Shown here piece after piece: positions 35,937 through 44,141 of a stretch of DNA of 64,000 bases. The notes beneath the pieces were generated by a model. The model was not told the DNA's origin and made no database searches. It saw only the letters and a program-made list of their open reading frames with translations. The translations under genes and the position numbers were made by a program. Source of the DNA: Tenacibaculum sp. (GTDB lineage: Bacteria > Bacteroidota > Bacteroidia > Flavobacteriales > Flavobacteriaceae); contig JAKVCX010000005.1 of assembly GCA_022448525.1 (NCBI GenBank), forward strand, positions 263,540-327,539, in the 5' to 3' direction. Each line of letters opens with the position of its first letter. Positions within the stretch are counted from its first letter, which is position 1.

Positions 35937-38198
35937 ATGAAAAAATTAACTACAATAGCAATATGTATTGCAACTTTTTTGGGTGCTTGTAAAACTGATT
36001 CTAATTCCAATAAAACTCCGAAAGATGCTGAATTAGAAAAACGAGTAACCGACTTACTTTCTAAAATGACACTAGATGAGAAAATTGGACAATTAAACCT
36101 GAGAGGAACATCAAGTCGAGTAAAAGGAAGTTTACCTGAGTCTTTAAAACAAGCGGTCCGTGATGGAAAAGTAGGTGCGTTTTTAAACGTAATGAATAAA
36201 GATTATGTTGATGAGTTACAGAAAATCGCTATAGAAGAAAGCCCTAATAAAATACCATTAATCTTTGCAAGAGATGTTATTCATGGATTCAAAACAATTT
36301 TTCCAATTCCTTTAGGTTTAGCAGCATCTTGGGATACTGAAGTGGCAAAATCTTCATCAAGAGTAGCAGCGATAGAAGCTTCCTCTTTTGGTGTTCGTTG
36401 GACATTTGCTCCAATGTTAGATATTTCTCGAGATAGCAGATGGGGAAGAGTCGCAGAATCTCCAGGTGAAGATCCATATTTAGCTTCTCAATTAGGAAAA
36501 GCATATGTAGAAGGTTTTCAAGGTGATAGTTTAAACGATCCAACAAGTTTAATTGCTTGTGCAAAACATTTTATTGGTTACGGAGCTGCAATTGGTGGAA
36601 GAGATTATAATACAGCAATAATTAATAAAGAATTAATGCATAACGTCTTTTTACCTCCATTTAAGTCTGCTTTTGATGCTGGTAGTCAAACAGTAATGAC
36701 TTCTTTTAATGAAACCAATGGAATTCCAGCTTCTGGTGATAAACATTTACTTCGTAATATTTTAAGAGATAAATTTCAGTTTGATGGATTTGTTGTGAGT
36801 GATTGGGATTCTGTTATTGAAATGATTCCTCATGGTTTTGCTAAAGATGAAAAGCATGCGGCAGAAATTGGAATCAACGCAGGTTTAAATATGGAAATGA
36901 CAAGTAAATCTTATGAAAATCATGTGAAAGAATTACTGAACGAAGGAAAAGTAACAGAAAAGCAAATAAATGAATTGGTTGCAGATATTTTGAGAGTAAA
37001 ATTTAGAATGGGACTTTTTGAGAATGCGAGCAGAGTTCAGAATACAACTGAAGTTTTATATGCAAAGAATCATTTAGAGTTAGCTAAAGAAGCTGCTGTT
37101 AAAAGTTCAGTTCTGTTGAAAAATAAAAACAATGTTCTTCCTCTTAATAAGAACACTAAAATTGCAGTTATTGGTCCGCTAGCTGACAAACCAAGAGAGC
37201 AATTAGGAACTTGGACGTTTGATGGAGAAAAAGAACATACGATAACTCCAATTAATGCTTTTCAAAAGAAAAAAGTAGATTTCAAATTTGTTGAAACATT
37301 ATCATACAGTAGAGATATATCAGAAACTCAGTTTCAAAAAGCAATTCAAGCTGCTAAACAATCTGATGTAATTATATTTATTGGAGGAGAAGAAGCAATA
37401 TTATCAGGAGAAGCTCATAGTAGATCAAATATTAATTTACCTGGAGCTCAAGAAAAATTAATCAAAGAACTAGCGAAAACAAATAAGCCAATTGTTTTAG
37501 TGATTATGGCAGGTAGACCCATTACAATAACTAATATTGTTGATGATGTTGATGCAGTTTTAATGACTTGGCATCCAGGAACAATGGGCGGCCCAGCGAT
37601 TTACGATATGGTTTTTGGAGACAAAGAACCAAGTGGGAGATTGCCAATTACGTGGCCAAAAGTAGCAGGTCAGTTACCGTTGTTTTATAATCATAAAAAT
37701 ACAGGTAGGCCCGCAAGTTCTAAAGAATTCGTTCATATCGATAGCATTCCTATCGGAGCTTGGCAAAGTTCTCTAGGAAACACTTCTCATTATTTAGATG
37801 CTGGATTTACACCACATTTTCCTTTCGGTTATGGACTAGGATATACAAAATTCCAATACAGTAATTTAAAATTGTCTTCAGATAAAATTTCAAAAGATCA
37901 GAATATTAAAATTACTGTTGATATCGAAAATACAGGAAAAAGATCAGGAGAAGAGCTTGTTCAAATGTATGTTCAAGATGTAATTGGGAGTATAACTAGG
38001 CCTGTGAAAGAGTTAAAAGGATTTGAACGAATTACTATACAATCAGGAGAAAAAAGAACAGTTTCTTTTGAAATCAGTCTCGAAGATTTAAAGTATTACA
38101 ATAGTGAGCTTACATACGATGTTGAGAAAGGAGATTTTAATGTTTGGATAGGAAAAAATGCATCAGAAGGTTTAAAAGCGAGTTTTATATATGAATAA
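35937..38198 (+). CDS. bglX: GH3 beta-glucosidase lipoprotein (BglX-like), copy 2
   Basis: 753 residues, lipoprotein signal (FLGACKT). GH3 barrel with CAKHFIGYGAAIGGRDY and nucleophile Asp in GFVVSDWDSVIEM, C-terminal GH3 domain (LLKNKNNVLPL, EAILSGEAHSRSNINLPG) and Fn3-like end (ELVQMYVQDVIGSITRPVKELKGFE). It has the same fold as the leftward copy at 23429 but is clearly diverged, so the two may prefer different linkages or positions. Its end overlaps the start of the gluconokinase fusion by 8 bp, showing translational coupling. Confidence 0.92.
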   Translation: MKKLTTIAICIATFLGACKTDSNSNKTPKDAELEKRVTDLLSKMTLDEKIGQLNLRGTSSRVKGSLPESLKQAVRDGKVGAFLNVMNKDYVDELQKIAIEESPNKIPLIFARDVIHGFKTIFPIPLGLAASWDTEVAKSSSRVAAIEASSFGVRWTFAPMLDISRDSRWGRVAESPGEDPYLASQLGKAYVEGFQGDSLNDPTSLIACAKHFIGYGAAIGGRDYNTAIINKELMHNVFLPPFKSAFDAGSQTVMTSFNETNGIPASGDKHLLRNILRDKFQFDGFVVSDWDSVIEMIPHGFAKDEKHAAEIGINAGLNMEMTSKSYENHVKELLNEGKVTEKQINELVADILRVKFRMGLFENASRVQNTTEVLYAKNHLELAKEAAVKSSVLLKNKNNVLPLNKNTKIAVIGPLADKPREQLGTWTFDGEKEHTITPINAFQKKKVDFKFVETLSYSRDISETQFQKAIQAAKQSDVIIFIGGEEAILSGEAHSRSNINLPGAQEKLIKELAKTNKPIVLVIMAGRPITITNIVDDVDAVLMTWHPGTMGGPAIYDMVFGDKEPSGRLPITWPKVAGQLPLFYNHKNTGRPASSKEFVHIDSIPIGAWQSSLGNTSHYLDAGFTPHFPFGYGLGYTKFQYSNLKLSSDKISKDQNIKITVDIENTGKRSGEELVQMYVQDVIGSITRPVKELKGFERITIQSGEKRTVSFEISLEDLKYYNSELTYDVEKGDFNVWIGKNASEGLKASFIYE

Positions 38199-40059
38199 TC
38201 TTATTGTTGTCATGGGAGTAAGTGGTTGTGGGAAATCAACCATTGGAAATTCGTTATCACAAAAAATGAAAATTCCATTCATTGATGCTGACGATTTTCA
38301 TCCGAAAGCAAATATTGAGAAGATGAGTCGAGGTGAGGCCTTAACTGATAAAGATCGTTTGCCTTGGTTACAAGCTTTAAATGCTGAGTTGAAGACGAAA
38401 GGAGAAAGTGATGGTGCTATTTTAGCTTGTTCTGCTTTAAAAGAAGAGTATAGAAAAATCTTATCTGATAATATAACCACAATTCAATGGGTGTTTTTAG
38501 AAGGAGGTTTTGATTTGATTAAAAACAGAATTGAGGCAAGAAGCAATCATTTTATGGATGCTACTTTACTACAATCTCAATTTGATACGCTTGAAATTCC
38601 CAATTATGGAATAAAAGTGAGTTGTGAAAAATCACCAGAAGATATTACAAACGTAATTATAAGAGAAATGCAAAAATCAGCCTTTGGAATTTTTGGAATC
38701 GGAGTAATGGGTAAAAGTCTTGCTTTGAATATGTTGGGTAAAGGAATTTCTGTTTCAGTGTATAATAGAGATGAAGGAGCAGAAAAAGGAATGGTGGAGA
38801 GTTTTCTGAAGGAAACTGACAACAATAATGCATCTGGATTTACAGATTTGAAAGATTTTGTGCAGTCACTACAAACACCTCGTAAAATTTTATTGATGGT
38901 GAAAGCAGGGAATGTTGTTGATCTAGTAATTGATAATATTGTTCCTTTTTTGGAGGAAGGAGATATTTTAATTGACGGAGGAAATTCACATTATAAAGAT
39001 ACAGAGCGAAGGGTGAATTCGCTGAAAAATAAACAAATTCATTTTGTTGGATTAGGAGTTTCTGGTGGAGAAGAGGGAGCATTGAAAGGTCCGTCTTTAA
39101 TGCCAGGAGGAAGTGAAGTAGGGTATAACTGCGTCGCTTCTTATTTGAATCTCATTGCTGCAAAAGATGAAAATGGAAATCCATGTTGTGACTATATTGG
39201 ACCGAACGGAGCAGGACATTTTGTGAAAATGGTGCATAATGGAATTGAATATGCTGACATGCAACTACTAGCAGAATTATATGCTTTATTGTCTGTAACT
39301 AAATCATATGAAGAGATTTCTGCAATTTTTTCTAAATGGAATGACGGTAATTTGTCAAGTTATTTATTGGAAATTACATTTAAAATTCTTCTAGAAAAAG
39401 AAGGGAATTCAAGTCTGTTGGATTTAATTTTGGATAAAGCAGGTAATAAAGGAACAGGATCTTGGTCAAGCGTTTCAGCATTAGAATTAGGTGTTCCAAC
39501 AACAATGAAAACAGCTGCTGTATATGCTCGTTACACTTCTTCTTTTAAGGAAACGAGAGTACAATTATCAAAAGTTGTGAAAAGTATTGTGATTAATGAG
39601 GAAATGAACATTGATTTACTAGAACGAGCTTATGATTTTGCTAGAACAATTAATTTACAGCAAGGATTACAGTTAATTCAATCTGCGTCTGAAGAGTACA
39701 ATTGGAATTTAAATCTTTCTGAGATTTGTAGAATTTGGTCAAGCGGTTGTATTATAAAATCGGAAAAGATCAAAGCTTTTAGTAAAGTTTTGAAAACTTC
39801 GAATAACGTATTTGAAAGCAAAGAAATTTTAGAAAGTTTACACGAGAAAGAAACGGCAATGCCTTATGTAATTGACTATGCTTTAAAAACAAGAATAAGT
39901 ATTCCGTGTTTTTATGAAGCTTATAATTATTGGGTAGCGATGACAACGGAGCAATCTTCGGCAAATATGATTCAGGCACAAAGAGACTTTTTTGGAGCAC
40001 ACAAATTTCAACGAGTAGATGCTGAAAAAAACAAAATGTTTCATCATAACTGGAGTTAA
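38191..40059 (+). CDS. Gluconokinase / 6-phosphogluconate dehydrogenase fusion protein
   Basis: 622 residues that join two consecutive enzymes in one chain. Residues 1 to about 160 are a GntK-type gluconokinase: P-loop GVSGCGKS (9-16), DADDFHPKANIEKMSRG, DKDRLPWL. From about 163 the chain is a decarboxylating 6-phosphogluconate dehydrogenase: Rossmann GIGVMGKSLALNML with NRD, GGNSHYKDTERR, PSLMPGG, HNGIEYADMQLLAE, GTGSWSSVSALELGVP and C-terminal QRDFFGAHKFQR. Together they turn gluconate into ribulose 5-phosphate plus CO2 and NAD(P)H. No stop or frameshift lies between the halves. NRD in place of the usual NRT may affect cofactor preference. Confidence 0.92.
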   Translation: MNNLIVVMGVSGCGKSTIGNSLSQKMKIPFIDADDFHPKANIEKMSRGEALTDKDRLPWLQALNAELKTKGESDGAILACSALKEEYRKILSDNITTIQWVFLEGGFDLIKNRIEARSNHFMDATLLQSQFDTLEIPNYGIKVSCEKSPEDITNVIIREMQKSAFGIFGIGVMGKSLALNMLGKGISVSVYNRDEGAEKGMVESFLKETDNNNASGFTDLKDFVQSLQTPRKILLMVKAGNVVDLVIDNIVPFLEEGDILIDGGNSHYKDTERRVNSLKNKQIHFVGLGVSGGEEGALKGPSLMPGGSEVGYNCVASYLNLIAAKDENGNPCCDYIGPNGAGHFVKMVHNGIEYADMQLLAELYALLSVTKSYEEISAIFSKWNDGNLSSYLLEITFKILLEKEGNSSLLDLILDKAGNKGTGSWSSVSALELGVPTTMKTAAVYARYTSSFKETRVQLSKVVKSIVINEEMNIDLLERAYDFARTINLQQGLQLIQSASEEYNWNLNLSEICRIWSSGCIIKSEKIKAFSKVLKTSNNVFESKEILESLHEKETAMPYVIDYALKTRISIPCFYEAYNYWVAMTTEQSSANMIQAQRDFFGAHKFQRVDAEKNKMFHHNWS

Positions 40060-40061
40060 TT

Positions 40062-41408
40062 ATGTTGGATTATAATTTATTGTTAGCTGTTTTTTCTGGA
40101 GTACTAGTTCTATTAGTTTTAATTCTACGATTTAAAATTCAAGCATTCATTTCATTATTAATTGCCAGTATTGTTGTTGGTATTGTTGCGGGAATGCCAC
40201 CAAAAGAAATTATTACAACAATGCAGCAAGGAATGGGAAGTACGCTAGGTTTTGTTGCACTCGTAGTAGGATTGGGAGCTATTTTTGGATCCATACTAGA
40301 ACAATCTGGTGGAGCTGAAGCTTTAGCAAATTATTTATTATCAAAATTTGGAGATAAGCGTGCTTCTTGGGCGTTATTGTTAGCGGGTTTTTTTATTGCA
40401 ATTCCTGTGTTTTTCGATGTTGCATTTATCATTTTAATACCACTAGTATATTCTTTACAAAGAAGAACTAAAAAGTCTTTGTTATTATATGCAATTCCTT
40501 TATTAGCAGGTTTAGCAATCACACATTCTTTTATTCCACCTACTCCAGGTCCCGTAGCTGTTGCAGATATTTTAAAAGCAGATTTAGGCTGGGTTATCTT
40601 ATTTGGATTTATAGTTGGTGTTCCAACTGCAATTTTAAGTGGGCCAATATTCGCTAATTACATTTCAAAGAAAATTCATGTGGAAGCTCCAAAGATGGAG
40701 TTGAATGAACAAGAAGCAAAAGAGTATCCTGCAGTTCGGTTGATTTTATTGATTATTGGAATTCCAATTGTACTAATTATTGGAAATACGGTTTTAAATA
40801 GTCCGTTAGTTTCTAATGATAGTATTAGTGTCCAGTTTAAAGAATGGATGGCAATGATTGGGAATCCGTTTGTTGCTTTAATTATAGCAAACTTAATTGC
40901 TTGGTACTTATTAGGAATCAAAAGAGGATTATCAAAAGAGGAGTTACTAAAAATCGCTACAAATTCTATGGGACCAGCTGGTCTGATTATTTTACTTACT
41001 GGTGCAGGAGGAGTTTTCAAGCAAATGTTGATCAATACAGGAACAGGAGAAATGTTGGCAAATTACTTTGCTACAATGGGAATTAGTATGTTGTTTTTTG
41101 GTTTTTTCATCGCAGTTTTAGTAAGAATTTTACAAGGTTCTGCTACAGTTGCAATGATCACAGCAGCTGGGGTTACAGCTCCTTTGTTAATTAACGCAGA
41201 TATTACTGAAATTGATAAAGCATTACTGGTAATTGCTATAGCTTCAGGTGCATCTATCATGTCTCATGTAAATGATAGCGGGTTTTGGTTAGTGGGAAAA
41301 TATCTCGGACTTAATGAAAAGCAAACGTTTAAAAGTTGGACAATAATGACTACAATTTTAGCTTTAAGTAGTTTTTTTATTGTTAGCTTACTAAGCTTAA
41401 TTGTATAA
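40062..41408 (+). CDS. Gluconate:H+ symporter, GntP family
   Basis: 448 residues, about 12-14 membrane helices. Family motifs: GMGSTLGFVALVVGLGAIFGSILEQSGGAEALA split by helices, FFDVAFIILIPLVYSL, THSFIPPTPGPVAVADIL, and GSATVAMITAAGVTAPLL near the end, with SHVNDSGFWLVGKYLGL. GntP proteins import gluconate and related aldonates. It begins 2 bp after the fusion gene, matching a gluconate pathway. Confidence 0.94.
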   Translation: MLDYNLLLAVFSGVLVLLVLILRFKIQAFISLLIASIVVGIVAGMPPKEIITTMQQGMGSTLGFVALVVGLGAIFGSILEQSGGAEALANYLLSKFGDKRASWALLLAGFFIAIPVFFDVAFIILIPLVYSLQRRTKKSLLLYAIPLLAGLAITHSFIPPTPGPVAVADILKADLGWVILFGFIVGVPTAILSGPIFANYISKKIHVEAPKMELNEQEAKEYPAVRLILLIIGIPIVLIIGNTVLNSPLVSNDSISVQFKEWMAMIGNPFVALIIANLIAWYLLGIKRGLSKEELLKIATNSMGPAGLIILLTGAGGVFKQMLINTGTGEMLANYFATMGISMLFFGFFIAVLVRILQGSATVAMITAAGVTAPLLINADITEIDKALLVIAIASGASIMSHVNDSGFWLVGKYLGLNEKQTFKSWTIMTTILALSSFFIVSLLSLIV

Positions 41409-41435
41409 TTAAAATCGAACAAATAAAAATATAAG

Positions 41436-43043
41436 ATGTCGGAAACAACGAAATTATCAATCAAAGAAAAAATAGGATATGCATTAGGGGACGGAGCTGC
41501 GAATATCGCTTGGAGAGGAGTCGCTACTTTTTTATTTATTTATTATACGGATGTTTTTGGATTAAGTCCAGCCACAGTTGGAGTATTGTTTTTAGCTGCT
41601 CGATTTAGTGATGGAATTAGTGATGTTTTAATGGGGGTTATTGGAGATAGGACAAACTCTAAATATGGTAAATTCCGACCTTGGATTTTATGGACAGCAA
41701 TCCCATTAGGTGTTATTTTATCATTGTTATTTACAAGTCCAGATTTTAGTGATAAAGGTAAAATAGTTTATGCCTACATCACTTATATTCTATTTACGCT
41801 AATTTATACGGCTAATAATATTCCTTATGGAGCTTTAATGGCTGTAATGACGGGCGATGATAAAGAACGTACTAGTTTAGGTTCGTACAGAATGGTAGGA
41901 GCCTTTGTTGGAGGTATGCTAGTGCAAGGATTACTACTGTATTTAGTGGCTTCATTTGGTAAAGTAAGTTCAACTATTCAAATAGAAAAATTAGAAAATA
42001 AAAAATATAGTGTTGAAATTGAAGCTTTAGAAGATGTTCCTAGTGTGAATGTAAAAACTGAAGATGGTGTTGCTATGTTTACATGGGTAGCAGGAGTAAA
42101 TGAGACTCTTCAGAATGAGGAACCTAGTAATAGAAAAAGTTTCGCTATGAAAGCAGGTGAAAAGTATTCCTTTATAGTTGAAGGAGAAGCTAATCTAGCT
42201 GAAGAAAATATTTCAATAATAGATCAGAATAATGGATATAGCAAATCTATCTATGTATTATCCTTCTTTTTGATTGTTTTTATGTTATATACATTTTATG
42301 CAACAAAAGAAAGAGTTTCACCACCAAAGGATCAAAAGAGTAATTTAAAACAAGATTTTAAAGATTTAATAACGAATAAGCCATGGTTAGTTTTATTGAT
42401 AGTTGGATTACTATTCAATATATATAATTCCATCAAACAAGGTATTATAGTAATTTATTTTACCCATTATCTAAATGATCAACTATTAGCAGCTAGTTTT
42501 TTAGTAGGTTTAATGTTAGCTTCTATAGCTGGAGCCATTGTAACTGCTCCGCTAGGTAAACGACTTGGAAAAAGAAACTTATTTATTTATGCTTTAGTTT
42601 TATCTGGTACAATCAATGCACTACTATTTTTTTGTGGACCGAATGATATAATTTTAATTTTTGTATTAGGAATTATCTCTGAATTTTTTGCTGCTATTTT
42701 TCCAACATTGTTTTTTGCAATGCTAGGTGATGCTGCAGATTACTCTGAATTTAAAAATAAAAGAAGAGCAACAGGTTTAGTGTACTCGGCAGGTTCTTTT
42801 GCTTCTAAATTTGGTGGAGGTATTGCTGGCGCAATTATAGGATTTGTATTAACTATCTATGGCTATGATGGACAGAGCGGAGTTTCCATTAAAGAGGCTA
42901 TTCCAGGAATAATAATGTTAATGAGTTGGATACCTGCAATTGTTACCCTCATTGCTGCAGGCTTAATGGTGCTGTATCCCTTAAATCAAAGCAAAATGGA
43001 TGAAATAACCTTAGATTTAAATACTAGAAGAGCGAAGGTTTAA
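41436..43043 (+). CDS. GPH-family (MelB-like) sugar transporter with large periplasmic insert
   Basis: 535 residues. The start KEKIGYALGDGAANIAWRG and RTNSKYGKFRPWILW are typical of the glycoside-pentoside-hexuronide:cation symporters of the inner membrane. Between the fifth and sixth predicted helices there is a hydrophilic segment of about 90 residues (roughly 176-268, rich in beta-type sequence), which by topology should be periplasmic; classic MelB proteins of about 470 residues lack it. Probably imports the monosaccharide or disaccharide released by the GH3 enzymes. The GC and codon use match the neighbours. Confidence 0.88.
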   Translation: MSETTKLSIKEKIGYALGDGAANIAWRGVATFLFIYYTDVFGLSPATVGVLFLAARFSDGISDVLMGVIGDRTNSKYGKFRPWILWTAIPLGVILSLLFTSPDFSDKGKIVYAYITYILFTLIYTANNIPYGALMAVMTGDDKERTSLGSYRMVGAFVGGMLVQGLLLYLVASFGKVSSTIQIEKLENKKYSVEIEALEDVPSVNVKTEDGVAMFTWVAGVNETLQNEEPSNRKSFAMKAGEKYSFIVEGEANLAEENISIIDQNNGYSKSIYVLSFFLIVFMLYTFYATKERVSPPKDQKSNLKQDFKDLITNKPWLVLLIVGLLFNIYNSIKQGIIVIYFTHYLNDQLLAASFLVGLMLASIAGAIVTAPLGKRLGKRNLFIYALVLSGTINALLFFCGPNDIILIFVLGIISEFFAAIFPTLFFAMLGDAADYSEFKNKRRATGLVYSAGSFASKFGGGIAGAIIGFVLTIYGYDGQSGVSIKEAIPGIIMLMSWIPAIVTLIAAGLMVLYPLNQSKMDEITLDLNTRRAKV

Positions 43044-43217
43044 ATGCGTATTGTGGAGTTTTGTAAAAAAGAAATAGCTTCAATTTTAGATGAGGTAATG
43101 GAGTTTTGGTTTACAAAAGCGATAGATCTTAATCAAGAAAAACCAATATATGTGCCTAAAGTGAATATGTGTAAATCGCCGTATCATATATTGTTAGAAT
43201 GTGTTTATTACAACTAA
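43044..43217 (+). pseudogene. 57-codon ORF, probable N-terminal remnant of a sugar-processing gene
   Basis: An ATG directly abuts the transporter stop (TAAATG) and opens 57 codons (MRIVEFCKKEIASILDEVM…LLECVYYN). The EIASILDEVMEFWFTKAIDL part resembles the first helix of AGE-family (N-acylglucosamine 2-epimerase-like) proteins, but the chain stops far short of any such enzyme. The next gene starts 7 bp later. I read it as a decayed leftover in the operon; a genuine small protein is possible. The resemblance is by eye only. Confidence 0.45.
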
Positions 43218-43223
43218 ATTAAT

Positions 43224-43958
43224 ATGAAGACTATCAGATTATTAATAGTAGCAATATTGTTGCTCTTTATTTCGTGTACTAAAAATACTACAATTATATT
43301 CCAAGATGATTTTGAAAAATATGAATCACAAAAGCAACCAATATCTCCATGGTTTACATCTGGAGAAGGATTAGTTTATGTAGATACATCAAAATCCTAT
43401 TCAGGAAAACAATCAATATGTTTTGAGAGTGGTGAAGGATTCAAAAACAGGGCTTTCATTACGATGGAAAGTGAAATCATAACTTCTCTAGATCGTTTTT
43501 ATGGTTCAATGTATATGTTTGTAGAAGAAGCTTCTCCAGATGGTGTGCATTGGACGATGATTCAAGCTTCTGGTAAAACTCCAAATGGATTTCATTCTGA
43601 AATTAGATATGGTGGGCAGCATCAAAAAAGAATCATGGCGAATTATGATACAAATCCTATAAAAACAGATTGTTGGCATCATACTCAGTTTAAAATTCCA
43701 GAAAAGAAATGGTTTTCCGTGCAATGGTTTTTCGATAGAAAATCAAATAATGCTAAACTTCGGATTGATGGTAAACTTGTACATGAACTAAACGCAAATG
43801 ACATTGACAAAGGTTGTTTAGCTAATGATAATAATCAAAAGTGGACCTTTCCGATTTTTGAACAATTAACACTGGGTTGGGTCGATTATCAGAAAGGTGG
43901 AGGTTCTCGAAAAATTTGGATTGATGATGTAATTCTTTCAAAAGAGAAGTTAGATTAA
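43224..43958 (+). CDS. Secreted lipoprotein with Cip1/lyase-like jelly-roll domain
   Basis: 244 residues with a lipoprotein signal (LFISCTK). The mature part starts with IIFQDDFEKYESQ and contains FYGSMYMFVEEASPDGVHWTMIQASG split by turns, RYGGQHQKRIMANYD, CWHHTQFKIPEKKWFSVQWFFD and LTLGWVDYQKGGGSRKIWIDDV. This pattern recalls the concanavalin-like jelly-roll of Cip1 and related glucuronan-lyase-like proteins. It is the last gene of the sugar operon. Lyase activity is not established; a carbohydrate-binding role is the alternative. Confidence 0.7.
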   Translation: MKTIRLLIVAILLLFISCTKNTTIIFQDDFEKYESQKQPISPWFTSGEGLVYVDTSKSYSGKQSICFESGEGFKNRAFITMESEIITSLDRFYGSMYMFVEEASPDGVHWTMIQASGKTPNGFHSEIRYGGQHQKRIMANYDTNPIKTDCWHHTQFKIPEKKWFSVQWFFDRKSNNAKLRIDGKLVHELNANDIDKGCLANDNNQKWTFPIFEQLTLGWVDYQKGGGSRKIWIDDVILSKEKLD

Positions 43959-43967
43959 ATAATACAG

Positions 43968-44137
43968 TCATTCCTGTATAGGCAGTAATCTAGAGAATAG
44001 TAAATGATATAATTCTATTATGTCATTACGAAGCTTGAAAAGCTGAAGTAATCTTTTACTTTAATCTTAAATTTGATTTATAATAAGAAGATTACCACAA
44101 AAAACTCCATTTTATTTTGTTTTTATCGCAATGACTT
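43968..44137. repeat. Degenerate palindromic repeat element (REP/MITE-like)
   Basis: 44021-44137 has imperfect inverted ends: TGTCATTACGA…AGTAATCTT on the left and AAGATTACC…TCGCAATGACT on the right, with an AT-rich middle. A separate piece GTCATTCCTGTATAGGCAG at 43968 resembles another common Bacteroidota REP sequence. No transposase is present. It fills the spacer between the convergent Cip1-like and YyaL-like genes, where such non-coding repeats often sit. Confidence 0.6.
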
Positions 44138-44141
44138 ATAA

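Noticed and set aside
40676..41035. 119-residue minus-strand ORF inside gntP
   Set aside because: Shadow frame of a strongly supported membrane transporter; no independent signal.
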